From Moorena bouillonii PNG (GTDB taxonomy: Bacteria; Cyanobacteriota; Cyanobacteriia; Cyanobacteriales; Coleofasciculaceae), in the NCBI RefSeq assembly GCF_001942495.1, contig NZ_MKZS01000001.1:7707689-7754418 (forward strand): DNA of 46,730 nt. Reading direction: 5' to 3'. The notes below the pieces were generated by a model that was not told the DNA's origin, searched no databases, and saw only the letters and a program-made list of their open reading frames with translations. The translations under genes were made by a program, and so were the position numbers. Every line of letters starts with the position of its first letter. Position 1 is the stretch's first letter. Positions 10,201 through 18,010 of this stretch are shown piece by piece.

Positions 10201-10316
10201 ATCAGCCAATTCAGTACAACTTGCGCTATCGAGTTAATGAAGAAGTTTTGCTACGCGGCGCTACAAATTTTTCAGACGATACTAAGATAATTTTCGAGTA
10301 TGAAAATCGATTTTAA
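4278..10316 (+). CDS. TamB-type translocation/assembly protein (DUF490 C-terminus), giant
   Basis: About 2012 residues from ATG 4278; an alternative ATG lies at 4221, 19 codons upstream. A single N-terminal membrane anchor (FMLMVMMLASGIGGGSLFAW) is followed by a long beta-rich body and a C-terminal TamB/DUF490 domain (RPEGTIQLLRGQVNLF, RNTTLGLANLAGSALLSN, ending FDDTKIIFEYENRF-like with a terminal aromatic). TamB and related AsmA-like proteins form hydrophobic grooves bridging inner and outer membranes. They are linked to outer-membrane protein assembly and lipid transport. Residues about 575-920 are tandem 70-residue units (see the repeat at 5991-7040). It is longer than the enterobacterial protein (about 1260 residues). 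No Omp85/TamA gene is adjacent here. Confidence 0.85.
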   Translation: MSNSSNPGNLPEPTPENTPEPTVSRGFWQRLLRPVFMLMVMMLASGIGGGSLFAWYFIQKQLAPTVEKNLSSFLNRKVNVGPVEGFSLNGVRFGSSEIPATPTDPDHLVTEAVKVTYNPVKLLFTRTLELDVTLVEPNIYVEQDKDLTWVSTAFTQTAQDSAFKVDPKVVRWRDADVVVVPRSKVGIKQPPMIFTEVRGKSKFLDGGQLIRFDVNSQPLSGGNLKVKGDYRLSQQETDLHLDVDNVSAAEVSKVLLIPLKLQGGKLGGNLRIQRNNAEQPWQYWGTISFSDTIARLEPLPQLFTESKGKLNFRGSQIWLGNITSRFGQVPAQIGGMLDIESGYKLRATTEPVQIQQYAQTFGIKELPVTTLGKAQATFQVTGPIDNPIVIGEAFTTTPATLDKVSFSSITADFSVINTELAIRNLQAKPTVGGLVTGKGDIKFMDQGGAVFDLKAVNVPANAIAKQYGFNLPIPVGRIYGRTQIFSPLDKPQNFRATGYANLPMGDGVLRATNFQVGGGRWQGLVEAKNISVAPIIKTLPAPSLPPQFSGPFNGQFNLSGRLDSLEPETLRASGYGSVTVDGGTLRATKVKLINGGFSTLVQASDIPLEALAPVPSEFKGPISGELTISGNVKSLSPSTITASGSGSVDLAAGTIKADAIAIAKGNFQAQVLASNLQLGRLGPIPPQFDGPASGEFTISGNVDSVSPSTINASGSGSLDVAGGTIKADAFDIANGNFKAQVVASNVELGRLGPIPPQFNGSASGDFSISGNLNSVSPSTITASGSGSLDLAGGTIKADAVDIAKGNFKAQVVASNLQLGRLGPIPSQFDGPASGEFTISGNLDSVSPSSITASGSGTLDVEGGRIQASQIDIANGNFQAKVQTSNLDLGALVPVPPQFNGPLSGNVNLSGNLTNLTIDAIQGKGSGQLKVAGGQLLGTAEFSNGKFQGVFQPTNLKLWEINPDLRGRLNGSVNISAPLLLTPDTALSAIQAQGKLNFSEGISILERSLATSFDWNGQKLEIKEAIAEGFNANGFVNLNPGSQGLQAIKTFDFQVQAEDLNLQRLPADLPYAFNLGGLVGFNGRIAGTPQAPTINGDLRLRYFFAGPLEFESLLTGRVSIAPNSGVNLQLAGNQEKLEVVLDPNYQPVSFLVQYQDKTATGIRSGDELQMTVENFPINTIKSLALSSGMVDGQKLEPWLTKPLAGDISGNIALNLKTFGSSGEIAIANPIFDNLRGNLLRGFFQYQQGRITLTDGLFQKGDSQYLFAANLTPTPNGPEFKGELQAKLGEIQDILTTLQLFEITDLGRGLQAPVYGTAADLAVTGVGNPQNGLKKPLRRMSEIVTLLNRQRQQRQENLFLPELTDMNGTFTGSISMEGSLKDGIRAEFNFKGENWQWGSYKAQTIIAQGNFEEGVLNLLPVRVQSGQSLATLSGSISEQGPSGQLRLKKVPVSLIREVFRFPSSVGYGGFVDATADFYGSLSNPQARGAISVVDASLNRTPLESIKGSFSYNNARLNVFAQSFLTKESEPLTVNAKIPYKLPFAEVEPENRQVSVQLTVQNEGLARLNMLTNQQITWVDGKGQVDLDISGTFDQDQDWREQLEQLTVIGNINVQDATIAAQSLPEPLTEVNGKIRFNFNRMEIVDSLQGNFGGGKLVAVGNLPLRDLPRPLENPLTVDLNQLAINLKGIYSGGVQGQTIITGTLFNPRIGGYIELFDGRVPISESQTAPIGSSGSAGDELIEFNNLQLTLGKNILVRQLPVLDFLASGTLLINGDMSDIRPEGTIQLLRGQVNLFTTQFRLDKNYNNNARFVATLGRDPELDVQMVASVIESRKQPITSETFANEISDSPTNFGTTETIRVQAKVKGLASQLFDRVELNSMPKRSEGEIVALLGGGFVDTLGRGNTTLGLANLAGSALLSNVSNLIGDAAGLDEFRIFPTTVTDDNRRTDSLELGAEAGINITNNLSFSLLKVLTTDQPIQYNLRYRVNEEVLLRGATNFSDDTKIIFEYENRF
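5991..7040. repeat. 210-bp in-frame tandem repeat inside the TamB-type gene
   Basis: Unit starts recur exactly 210 bp apart at 6201, 6411, 6621 and 6831 (each GCTAGTGG(A/G)TC). A more diverged unit lies at either end. The three central units are nearly identical in DNA. Each encodes 70 residues of the form ASGSGSLDxxGGTIKAD...QVVASN...LGRLGPIPPQF...SGxxxISGN. This is recent duplication within one gene. Confidence 0.9.
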
Positions 10317-10323
10317 TTAGAAT

Positions 10324-10428
10324 AATCGGGAATCGGGAATCGGGAATCGGGAATCGGGAATCGGGAATCGGGAATCGGGAATCGGGAATTGGGAATCGGG
10401 AATCGGGAATCGGGAATCGGGAATCGGG
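10324..10428. repeat. Heptamer tandem repeat (AATCGGG)15
   Basis: About fifteen copies of AATCGGG, with one AATTGGG variant, starting eight bases after the stop codon of the TamB-type gene. Confidence 0.92.
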
Positions 10429-10593
10429 GTAAGAGGCGTTGAGACAGCCCGCCGGAAAATTGCAACAGGCAAGATGCCTGTTCCACCCACCGGGTCAAAC
10501 AGCTTTAATCAGATGCACCCGTTGATCACAGGTGTTCCTCTGACCAACAGTGGGGGGAACTCTAAGACTGAGACTAATCGGCCAGACAATTCT

Positions 10594-11349
10594 ATGAAAT
10601 GCGATCGCATCTCCCAATCCCAAAAACCTAATGCAATATCAAGCTGCAACGACAGCACAAATCGCCTCACACCAAGCGGAACCAGAGATACCATTTCACT
10701 AATGCAATTGGGCTTAGTGGGATTTCTCGAAGTCAGTAGTCTATGTTTATTGCTCGCCTCACCAACTCTAGCTCAAATTATCCCAGATAGTACCTTGGGG
10801 GATGAAAATTCTCAAGTTACCCCTAATCAGACTATCCGTGGTGCAGTAGCAGATTTAATTGAAGGGGGAGCAATACGAGATAGTAACTTATTCCACAGTT
10901 TTCTGGAATTTAATGTTGGTAATGGTCAACGAGTGTATTTTGCTAATCCCGATGGCATTACCAATATTTTGACTCGTGTCACTGGTAGCAACCTCTCTCA
11001 AATTCTGGGGACTTTGGGAGTAAACGGTAGCGCTAATTTATTCTTGCTTAATCCCAATGGTATTGGATTTGGAGCAAACTCTCGCTTAGATGTGGCAGGC
11101 TCCTTTGTAGCTAGCACTGCTGATAGTGCGGTATTTGACAATGGTTTCAACTTTAGCGCTAGTGATCCAAATGCCCCACCATTGTTAACCATCAATATTC
11201 CCACTGGTTTGCAATATGGTAGCAATCCTGGCTCAGTCAACGTGATAGGAGCTACTTTAGGCATCGACACTGGGCAAACCATGGCTTTACTTGGGGGTGA
11301 AGTTAACCTCAATGGTGCCACCGTTGAAGTGCCAGGGAAGTGGAATTAG
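10594..11349 (+). CDS. Filamentous haemagglutinin-type exoprotein, N-terminal part (frameshifted)
   Basis: The frame is open from ATG 10474, but the first 40 codons run through a dispersed repeat (CAAGATGCCTGTTCCACCCA), so ATG 10594 is preferred. A hydrophobic segment (LGLVGFLEVSSLCLLLASPTLAQ) with an Ala-x-Ala-like end forms the signal peptide. It is followed by the TPS/haemagglutination-activity domain: DSTLGDENSQV, GAIRDSNLFHSFLEFNV, NLFLLNPNGIGFG. Such proteins are exported by a two-partner TpsB channel and fold as a beta-helix at the cell surface. The frame ends at TAG 11347 after EVPGKWN. Homologous sequence continues in the next frame, so this is one gene broken by a missing base near 11335-11340. 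Confidence 0.72.
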   Translation: MKCDRISQSQKPNAISSCNDSTNRLTPSGTRDTISLMQLGLVGFLEVSSLCLLLASPTLAQIIPDSTLGDENSQVTPNQTIRGAVADLIEGGAIRDSNLFHSFLEFNVGNGQRVYFANPDGITNILTRVTGSNLSQILGTLGVNGSANLFLLNPNGIGFGANSRLDVAGSFVASTADSAVFDNGFNFSASDPNAPPLLTINIPTGLQYGSNPGSVNVIGATLGIDTGQTMALLGGEVNLNGATVEVPGKWN

Positions 11350-14300
11350 GAGGATTATCTAGTTCAGGAACAGTTACGCTCAATGGCGCAACATCCGTTA
11401 GTTTTCCCGATGGTGTCCAACCAGCTAATGTTTCGTTGACCAACGGTAGCTTAGTAGATGTAACGTCTGTCAATGGCGGAACTATTGCCATCAATGGTGC
11501 TAACTTCGACATGTCTCAATCCACTTTACAAGCTGGATTGACAGATGGAGCATCGATATCAGATGCAGTAGCTGGCAATATCACTATTAATACTAATGGT
11601 AATACCAATCTTAGTGACAAGAGTTTGATTGCTAATGATATAGAAACCTCAGCGATAGGCAATGGCGGAAACATACAGCTAACCACTAGGGACCTGACTA
11701 TCACTGGTGGCTCAAGAGTTCAAACCGTTACCAATAGCAATGGGGCATCAGGAGATATTGAAATTAATGCTAATGGCACCATTGATATCTCTGGTTTCAC
11801 TGGAGATGGGTTATTTAGCGGGATTCTCACTCATTCCGCTGTTGATACTAGTGGCACAGGAGGCAACATTACCATCAACAATGCCTTTGGGTCACTGAAT
11901 CTAGGTAATCGGGGATTTATCGGTACAGTAACCAACAGTAGTAGTAATGGCGGTGCGATCACACTCGATCTCAATACCTTAGTCCTGGAAAGTGGTGGAC
12001 AGATTATCACCCTTACCAGCAACATAGGAAATGCTGGGGATATCACCATTAATGCTAGCGAAAGTGTGACTATATCTGGGGGAAGTCGGGATTTTGTCCC
12101 GAATCCTTTCCTGGACTTAGAAACCTTTGACTTAAATGCTCTGGAGTTTATTAATGACCCTAATCCCAACGTAGCGGAATCCGGACCATTGGGAATACCC
12201 TATGTGTCCATTGAACGGACTCCAGAACAGATTATTAATGGCACCACGGTATTGGGTACAGCCGAAAATCAAGTGGATTACTTCTCCTTCAGTATCACGA
12301 ATGGCAACAGTCGAGCTATTTTCGACATCGACAATGGCTTTACACTCGAAGACGACAGTGTAGATACCAGGATTTTCCTGTTTAATCGCGGTACAGGAGA
12401 ATTATTAGAGGTCAATGATGATTCTTTAGCTGCTGATGGTGCCGGTGGCAGTACAGCAGTCTTTGGAGATTTGACCTTCGACTCCTTAATTGATACCACC
12501 ATCACTGAGCCAGGGGTTTACTTACTCGCAGTCGGTACCTTCAACTCTGATGGTAGCAATAATCAATTGATCCAGGGCACAAGCCCACAAGTGGGGGAAA
12601 CTTACACCTTGCAAGTGTCTTTAGAAAACCTTGGTACTGAGGGAGTCTCGTTACCGGAAGACCGATTCAATCCGGCTAACTTTAATCCGAATGTGGAAGC
12701 CAACAGCAGCTTATTATCGGAATCTAGAGGCACAGGCAATAGTGGCAGCTTAAGGATTAATACCGACAAATTGATACTTAACAATGGTGGTAGAATTTCC
12801 ACCGATACCTTTGATGCTGGTGCTGGTGGCCAGATTACCTTAAATTTAGGCTCATTGCTGGAAGTTAAGAATGGATCCTTAATCTCAAGCTTTGCCCGGG
12901 GTAGTGGAGATTCCGGTACAATCGTGATTGATACCAAACAATTACAGATGAACGGAGGTACTTTAAGTACCAGCACCTTGAGCTCCGGTAATGCTGGTGA
13001 GATTACCATTACTGCGACAGAATCTGTGATTCTGACAGGTACAGGCGTTGAAGATTTTTCGAGGATCAAGAACGACGTCGCATCTGAAACAACTGGGAAT
13101 AGCGGGAGGGTGGTTATTGAGACTCCAGTTTTGCAGTTGCGTAATGGCTCTCAGATCACCTCAATGAATCGGGGTGATGGGGATGGGGGCAGTATAATAG
13201 TTAGAGCTAAGGACATCTCAGCCATTGGTCACTCAGCTGATAGTATATTTCCCAGCGGCTTATTTACATTCACATTTGGCTCTGGCACTGGGGGTAATTT
13301 AATCATTGAAACCGACCGTTTACTTGTTAGTGATGGAGCACAATTTAGCTCTACTGCCTCTGGAGATGGGGATGCTGGAAATATAACGATATATGCCTCC
13401 GAGTCGGTAGATGTGATTGGCACTGATGCTAGTGACCTATTCGCTAGTGGCTTATTCACTAGTGGAGCAGTTTTTGGTACTACTAGGGAGGAAATTGCTG
13501 GGAAGGGCGGCGATCTAGTAATTGAAACTGGGCGTTTACGAGTGGCTGAAGGGGGACAGCTTGTAGCCACTACAGTTGGTTCTGGGGATGCTGGTGATAT
13601 TACCATTCGGGCCACTGAAGTGGAGGTTAGTAATTCCATAGTAGATATGACTCCCAGGATTTTCAGTACAGTTTCGCTTTCCGTGGATCCAGGAGCTACT
13701 GGGGATGGCGGTGATTTAATCATAGATGCTGAACGGTTGCACATCTTCAATAGTGGACAGATCACTGCTTCTAGCTTCGGGGATGGTGCAGCTGGGAATA
13801 TCATCCTCAATGTTAATGACATAGAGGTCACTGGTATTTCAGAGGATGGTCAGTTTCGTAGTCGCATTGTTGCCTTCTGTGAGGGTAACTCCCCTGCACG
13901 TGATGTGACTATTACCACTAACACCTTGAGAGTTCGCGATGGTGCCGAAATTTCCGTCAGTGCTAGTGGTTCCGGGGAGTTAGCTGAGGCCGGTGATCTC
14001 AAGATTACCGCTGAATCCATTGTATTAGACGGGAGCGCTACCCTTTCTGCAGAAGTCAGTGCTGGGGATCTCGGTAATATTGAGCTGGATTCCCAGCTAA
14101 TCCTGATGCGCGATCGCAGTAACATCACTACTAATGCCGAAGGTGCTGCCACTGGCGGTAATATTACTATCGATACTGACTTGCTAGTTGCCCTAGACAA
14201 TAGCGATATCACTGCCAATGCTGTAAATGACTTTGGGGGACAAGTGATTATCAATGCCTTAGGCATTTTTGGCACTGAATTTCGAGAACAACTTACCCCA

Positions 14301-14753
14301 AATAGTGATATTACCGCCTCTTCCCAACTGGGAGCTTCCTTTAGCGGTACTGTCGAAATTAATGCACCTGACTTCGACCCTAGCGCTGGATTATTCGAGC
14401 TACCGGAAAATTTTGTTAATCCCAAACTGCTAGTTGCCACTGGTTGCGGTACTGATGAAGGTAATCAATTTACCCAATTTGGGCGCGGTGGCTTACCCAC
14501 AGACCCCACTAAACCGCTTCGGGGTGAAACCCTGTGGGTGGATTTACGTCCATTACCTCGCCACAGCGCTCGCCGTAGGAAAAATCGTGATCATGCTGCT
14601 AATGCTGCTAATCCAGGTAACTCACGTCGGTCTAGAGTTATTGAAGCTAATCGATGGATGATTAATAACGACGGAGTAGTAGAGTTAGTGGCTGATTCAG
14701 TTCAGTCGAGTCCCTTCATTTCCTGGTTTTCCCCTTATTATTGCGTCAGGTAA
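11340..14753 (+). CDS. Filamentous haemagglutinin-type exoprotein, C-terminal part (continues 10594-11349)
   Basis: About 1137 codons starting GTG-GAA-TTA, reading VELGGLSSSGTVTLNGATS. This directly continues the preceding frame if one G is restored in the run at 11335-11337 (PG-EVELGGL). The body is many short beta-helix rungs (GGNIxIxT/ASG-D-AGxITIxA). An inserted domain at about residues 295-430 of this part (GTAENQVDYFSFSITNG, DTRIFLFN, GVYLLAVGTFNSDG) resembles the bacterial pre-peptidase C-terminal/DVUA0089 beta-sandwich. The C-terminus (VATGCGTDEGNQFTQFGRGG, then RGETLWVDLRP) is typical of cyanobacterial haemagglutinin/S-layer-like proteins. The GTG is not believed to be a native start. 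No TpsB transporter gene is adjacent. Confidence 0.7.
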   Translation: MELGGLSSSGTVTLNGATSVSFPDGVQPANVSLTNGSLVDVTSVNGGTIAINGANFDMSQSTLQAGLTDGASISDAVAGNITINTNGNTNLSDKSLIANDIETSAIGNGGNIQLTTRDLTITGGSRVQTVTNSNGASGDIEINANGTIDISGFTGDGLFSGILTHSAVDTSGTGGNITINNAFGSLNLGNRGFIGTVTNSSSNGGAITLDLNTLVLESGGQIITLTSNIGNAGDITINASESVTISGGSRDFVPNPFLDLETFDLNALEFINDPNPNVAESGPLGIPYVSIERTPEQIINGTTVLGTAENQVDYFSFSITNGNSRAIFDIDNGFTLEDDSVDTRIFLFNRGTGELLEVNDDSLAADGAGGSTAVFGDLTFDSLIDTTITEPGVYLLAVGTFNSDGSNNQLIQGTSPQVGETYTLQVSLENLGTEGVSLPEDRFNPANFNPNVEANSSLLSESRGTGNSGSLRINTDKLILNNGGRISTDTFDAGAGGQITLNLGSLLEVKNGSLISSFARGSGDSGTIVIDTKQLQMNGGTLSTSTLSSGNAGEITITATESVILTGTGVEDFSRIKNDVASETTGNSGRVVIETPVLQLRNGSQITSMNRGDGDGGSIIVRAKDISAIGHSADSIFPSGLFTFTFGSGTGGNLIIETDRLLVSDGAQFSSTASGDGDAGNITIYASESVDVIGTDASDLFASGLFTSGAVFGTTREEIAGKGGDLVIETGRLRVAEGGQLVATTVGSGDAGDITIRATEVEVSNSIVDMTPRIFSTVSLSVDPGATGDGGDLIIDAERLHIFNSGQITASSFGDGAAGNIILNVNDIEVTGISEDGQFRSRIVAFCEGNSPARDVTITTNTLRVRDGAEISVSASGSGELAEAGDLKITAESIVLDGSATLSAEVSAGDLGNIELDSQLILMRDRSNITTNAEGAATGGNITIDTDLLVALDNSDITANAVNDFGGQVIINALGIFGTEFREQLTPNSDITASSQLGASFSGTVEINAPDFDPSAGLFELPENFVNPKLLVATGCGTDEGNQFTQFGRGGLPTDPTKPLRGETLWVDLRPLPRHSARRRKNRDHAANAANPGNSRRSRVIEANRWMINNDGVVELVADSVQSSPFISWFSPYYCVR

Positions 14754-14755
14754 AA

Positions 14756-14808
14756 CCCGATTCCCGATTCCCGATTCCCGATTCCCGATTCCCCACTCCC
14801 TACTCCCT
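14756..14808. repeat. Heptamer tandem repeat (CCCGATT then CCCTACT)
   Basis: About five CCCGATT units followed by CCCCACT and CCCTACT, filling the whole gap between the convergent haemagglutinin and DUF3067 genes. Confidence 0.85.
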
Positions 14809-15145
14809 AAAAATCCTCTACCATCCATTCTGAGGACCGCTCACCTAGTTCGATCGGAATACTAACCACTTTGCCTAGTCGTGGACGCTCACGGGTGTTG
14901 TTAATGAACTGTTGCACCTGGCTGGCTCCTCCCCAACCTCGGATATAGTTGGCTACTGTATCTAAATGCTCTAGGTACTCAGCTTCAGAAAGGGGGAAGG
15001 ATTGCTGCTCTAGATACTTCCACATAATCTGAACAAAGATTTTCCCTTGAGTCCTCCGAATCTGGATGTCATAGGAGCGTCCCCACTTATTGAGCAGGAG
15101 TTGGTGCAAGTCCTGTCCTGTCATAGCCTCTTGCCCTAACTTCAT
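14807..15145 (-). CDS. DUF3067 family protein
   Basis: 112 residues from ATG 15145; the second Met (MTGQDLHQLLLNKWG, 15124) is an equally likely start. The pattern LLxKWGRSYDIQIRRTQGKIFVQIMWKYLEQQSFPL...YLEHLDTVANYIRGWG matches the small DUF3067 family of cyanobacteria and plastid-bearing eukaryotes. Its biochemical role has not been shown, as far as I know. It is divergent from petC, with about 220 bp between the two starts, so they probably share a regulatory region. A link to b6f assembly is speculation from position only. Confidence 0.75.
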   Translation of the reverse strand: MKLGQEAMTGQDLHQLLLNKWGRSYDIQIRRTQGKIFVQIMWKYLEQQSFPLSEAEYLEHLDTVANYIRGWGGASQVQQFINNTRERPRLGKVVSIPIELGERSSEWMVEDF

Positions 15146-15363
15146 GTTTACATTTCGTTACAAATACAACGCTTCTTAACTTTATGATAAAGCGTAAAAG
15201 AATGTAATAATACTTATAGTTCAAGCCGTGAATCCTTATATTGCAGGGATTTGGGCAACCCTGTCCAGTGGTTAAATTACACTACAGTTAGAAAAACAGG
15301 GTTCAAAAAATTCTGGTAATTTTCCCAGAATTGTAAAAAAAGTATACCTTTAGGCGTTCAGTT

Positions 15364-15906
15364 ATGGCTCAAGCTTCTGGCTCTCCAGACGTTCCAGATA
15401 TGGGGCGTCGCCAATTTATGAACCTCTTGGCGTTTGGGACGATTACCGGCACATTTGTTGGAGCTCTCTACCCAATCGTTAAGTATTTTATCCCCCCATC
15501 CAGTGGTGGGGCTGGTGGTGGTGTCACAGCTAAAGATGCTTTGGGCAATGACATCAAGGTCAGCGAGTTTTTAGCTAGTCACAATGTAGGCGATCGCACC
15601 CTGACTCAAGGTCTCAAAGGGGACCCCACCTATGTGATTGTTACTGAAGATCAAGGTCTTGAGGCTTACGGTCTCAACGCGGTTTGCACTCACTTAGGCT
15701 GTGTTGTGCCTTGGAATGCTAGCAAGAACCGGTTTATCTGTCCTTGCCATGGATCCCAGTATGACAATACTGGCAAGGTAGTACGTGGACCAGCGCCTTT
15801 GTCTCTAGCTTTGGCACACGCTACGGTAACAGAAGACGACACCCTAGTCTTCAGCACCTGGAAAGAAACTGACTTCCGCACTGGTGAAGAGCCTTGGTGG
15901 AGTTAA
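15364..15906 (+). CDS. petC: Cytochrome b6f complex Rieske iron-sulfur protein
   Basis: 180 residues, the usual length. An N-terminal [21 protein letters not shown] segment is the uncleaved, twin-arginine-type signal anchor. The two Rieske cluster boxes are CTHLGC (C108, H110, C113) and CPCHGS (C126, C128, H129). By family knowledge C108/H110/C126/H129 bind the 2Fe-2S cluster, and C113-C128 form the disulfide. The protein takes electrons from plastoquinol at the lumen side of the thylakoid membrane and passes them to cytochrome f. petA follows 114 bp downstream on the same strand, the standard cyanobacterial petC-petA order. Confidence 0.97.
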   Translation: MAQASGSPDVPDMGRRQFMNLLAFGTITGTFVGALYPIVKYFIPPSSGGAGGGVTAKDALGNDIKVSEFLASHNVGDRTLTQGLKGDPTYVIVTEDQGLEAYGLNAVCTHLGCVVPWNASKNRFICPCHGSQYDNTGKVVRGPAPLSLALAHATVTEDDTLVFSTWKETDFRTGEEPWWS

Positions 15907-16020
15907 TTGCTTTAGTCCTTAGTCCTTAGTTTTTAGTTAATTGACTAGTGCTAATCAACCATTAGCAATTAACAAGTTGCAATTTTTAAATTACCAATTT
16001 TTGAGTTTTTTGGCTTAGTG

Positions 16021-17010
16021 ATGAGAACACCTGATGTATCGGTGATGGTTAACCGTGGCAAGGGGATGATTGCCAGAGCTATCGTTTTGGTTGTGGCAGC
16101 TGTGGCCCTTTTCTTTGCCAGTGATCTGGCAGTTCCCCAGTCAGCTGCTGCCTATCCCTTCTGGGCACAGGAAACTGCTCCAGCAACCCCTCGTGAAGCC
16201 ACTGGCAAGATAGTTTGTGCTAATTGTCACCTAGCAGAGAAACCGACAGAAGTGGAAATCCCCCAATCGGTACTGCCAGATACTGTATTTGAAGCTGTGG
16301 TTAAGATCCCCTATGACCTAGAAGCACAAGAGGTCTATGGTGATGGTTCTAAAGGTGGCTTACAGGTCGGTGCCGTGGTGATGTTACCGGAAGGTTTCAA
16401 GATTGCTCCTCCTGACCGGATTCCGGAGGAAATGCAAGAAGAAACCGAAAACATGTACTACCAACCTTACAGCGAAGAGCAGGAAAATATAGTACTCGTT
16501 GGTCCTCTACCAGGTGAGGAGTATCAAGAAATTGTGTTCCCAGTTCTCTCTCCTGACCCCAGAACTGAGAAAAATATCTATTTTGGTAAATACCAGCTTC
16601 ATGTTGGTGGTAACCGGGGACGGGGTCAGGTTTACCCCGCTGGTAACCTTAGCAATAATAATGCCTTTAATGCCTCTGCCACTGGTGAAATTACCAAAAT
16701 TACCTTTGAAGAGTATGTTGGCTATGACGTCACTATCAAGACCCCAGACGGCGAGACTGTAGTTGATACGGTTCCCCCTGGCCCAGAGTTACTGGTTGCT
16801 GAAGGAGATAACGTAGTATCAGGACAACCTCTGAGTACTGATCCTAATGTTGGTGGATTTGGTCAAAGGGATGTAGAAGTCGTCTTACAAGACCCAGCTC
16901 GGATTAAGTGGTTGATGCTTTTCATCGGCGCAATTATGCTATCTCAAGTGTTGCTAGTTATTAAGAAGAAGCAAGTTGAGAAAGTCCAAGCTGCTGAAAT
17001 GAATTTCTAG
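16021..17010 (+). CDS. petA: Cytochrome f (apocytochrome f)
   Basis: 329 residues from ATG 16021; a GTG directly precedes it at 16018. The signal peptide ([20 protein letters not shown]) ends at SAAA before YPFWAQ. The new N-terminal Tyr45 is the axial haem ligand in this family. The haem c attachment site CANCH lies at residues 66-70. A C-terminal membrane helix ([18 protein letters not shown]) and short basic tail complete the protein. It receives electrons from the Rieske protein and reduces plastocyanin or cytochrome c6. Co-transcription with petC is likely. Internal Mets at residues 9 and 16 are alternative starts. Confidence 0.97.
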   Translation: MRTPDVSVMVNRGKGMIARAIVLVVAAVALFFASDLAVPQSAAAYPFWAQETAPATPREATGKIVCANCHLAEKPTEVEIPQSVLPDTVFEAVVKIPYDLEAQEVYGDGSKGGLQVGAVVMLPEGFKIAPPDRIPEEMQEETENMYYQPYSEEQENIVLVGPLPGEEYQEIVFPVLSPDPRTEKNIYFGKYQLHVGGNRGRGQVYPAGNLSNNNAFNASATGEITKITFEEYVGYDVTIKTPDGETVVDTVPPGPELLVAEGDNVVSGQPLSTDPNVGGFGQRDVEVVLQDPARIKWLMLFIGAIMLSQVLLVIKKKQVEKVQAAEMNF

Positions 17011-17528
17011 TCTTAAGTGGCTGGTTGAGAGGTCACAAAGCGCGTTTGTATTTGGGTTGTAAACACAATTCTTGGCGAAAAAGGCAAGAGGCATGCATGC
17101 TAAAGGCAAGAGGGTAAAGAGATCCTCAGCTTTATTGTCCAATAACAAAATCCTTGCTAGGTTTACATCTCATTTATAAACGCTATATTGCGATAGTTAT
17201 TGGTTAAAGGTTGACAGTTGATGGTTGTAGGGATGTATAGTTGTGTCCCTTGGCTATCAATGGTCAACCTTTATTTATTTAGGGAGTCGGGAGTCGGGAG
17301 TCGGGAGTCGGGAGTCGGGAGTCGGGAATAGAAATATAGCAATCCTATCTGATTCGTGGAAGAAATGGCCTGCTTTAAGGCAAAAGGCAGGAGGCACCCA
17401 CCCCTAACCCCTCCCAGGAGGGGAATGCTAGAAGGGAAGGGAGAAGCAGGGAGTTTTGAATAAGTCCAGGGATTTTAGAAATGATTTAGAATTGCTATAT
17501 ATCAATCTAAATTTGTGGTGATTGAACT
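17011..17528. other. Intergenic region downstream of petA
   Basis: No gene seen. It contains a GGGAGTC array (17282-17330) and two dispersed phrases: GGCAAGAGGCATGCATGC-like AT/GC mixed sequence near 17083, and CACCCCTAACCCCTCCCAGG near 17399, which recurs in inverted orientation near 27379. No clear rho-independent terminator for petA was found. Confidence 0.6.
17282..17330. repeat. Heptamer tandem repeat (GGGAGTC)6
   Basis: Six GGGAGTC units and one GGGAATA unit, head to tail. Confidence 0.9.
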
Positions 17529-17954
17529 ATGAATGACAATACTGATCAAAGTCGGAGCTTGACAGTTGGCGATGTAGGAGGGGACTTTAAACCAATCGGC
17601 TCAGCAATCATGTCAGATAACGTTCAGATTAGCGGTACAGTTGCCGAGTCCATAAACCAGTTACCTGCCTCGTCTGATCCTACAAAACCAGGTATCAAAG
17701 AATTATTGTCTCAACTAATTGAGGCAATCTCTACCTCGTCAGATCTAAATGATGAAGACAAAGCTGAAGCTTTGGAGCAGGTTGAAATTATAGCTGAAGT
17801 TGGAAATAATCCTAATGATGAAGCTATGAAAAAGAAGGGAAAGACAGCAGTAAAAATATTGAAAGGAACGGTTTCTGGCTTATCTAATGTTGCGACACTA
17901 ACAGAGGCATGTGGGAAATTGTTGCCTTTAATTACCAAATTATTGGGGCTATAA
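17529..17954 (+). CDS. Small protein with VGGDF/SGTVAES module and helical, C-terminally hydrophobic domain
   Basis: 141 residues; I do not recognise a characterised function. Residues 7-43 (SRSLTVGDVGGDFKPIGSA ... SGTVAESIN) form a Gly/Ser-rich module that recurs in the next gene. After a Pro-rich linker, residues 55-141 look all-helical: KELLSQLIEAI, DEDKAEALEQVEIIAEVG, KKKGKTAVKILKGTVSGL. The chain ends in hydrophobic ATLTEACGKLLPLITKLLGL, which could insert in or perforate a membrane. This helical tail is familiar to me from cyanobacterial proteins that often also carry pentapeptide repeats, but with no assigned activity. The gene is 56 bp upstream of the pentapeptide gene on the same strand, so co-expression is likely. 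Confidence 0.75.
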   Translation: MNDNTDQSRSLTVGDVGGDFKPIGSAIMSDNVQISGTVAESINQLPASSDPTKPGIKELLSQLIEAISTSSDLNDEDKAEALEQVEIIAEVGNNPNDEAMKKKGKTAVKILKGTVSGLSNVATLTEACGKLLPLITKLLGL

Positions 17955-18010
17955 CTATTATTTTTTTAAGTTAGGCTGTCATCAGGCAAAATTTTATCAA
18001 GGCCAAGCAA

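Noticed and set aside
10474-10593. Upstream start of the haemagglutinin gene
   Set aside because: This stretch includes a dispersed repeat phrase and gives no signal-peptide-like sequence; ATG 10594 or 10702 is more plausible.
12602-14440. Long minus-strand frames opposite the haemagglutinin-type gene
   Set aside because: They are Pro/Ser/Leu-rich shadows of beta-helix codons with no domain or ribosome binding site.
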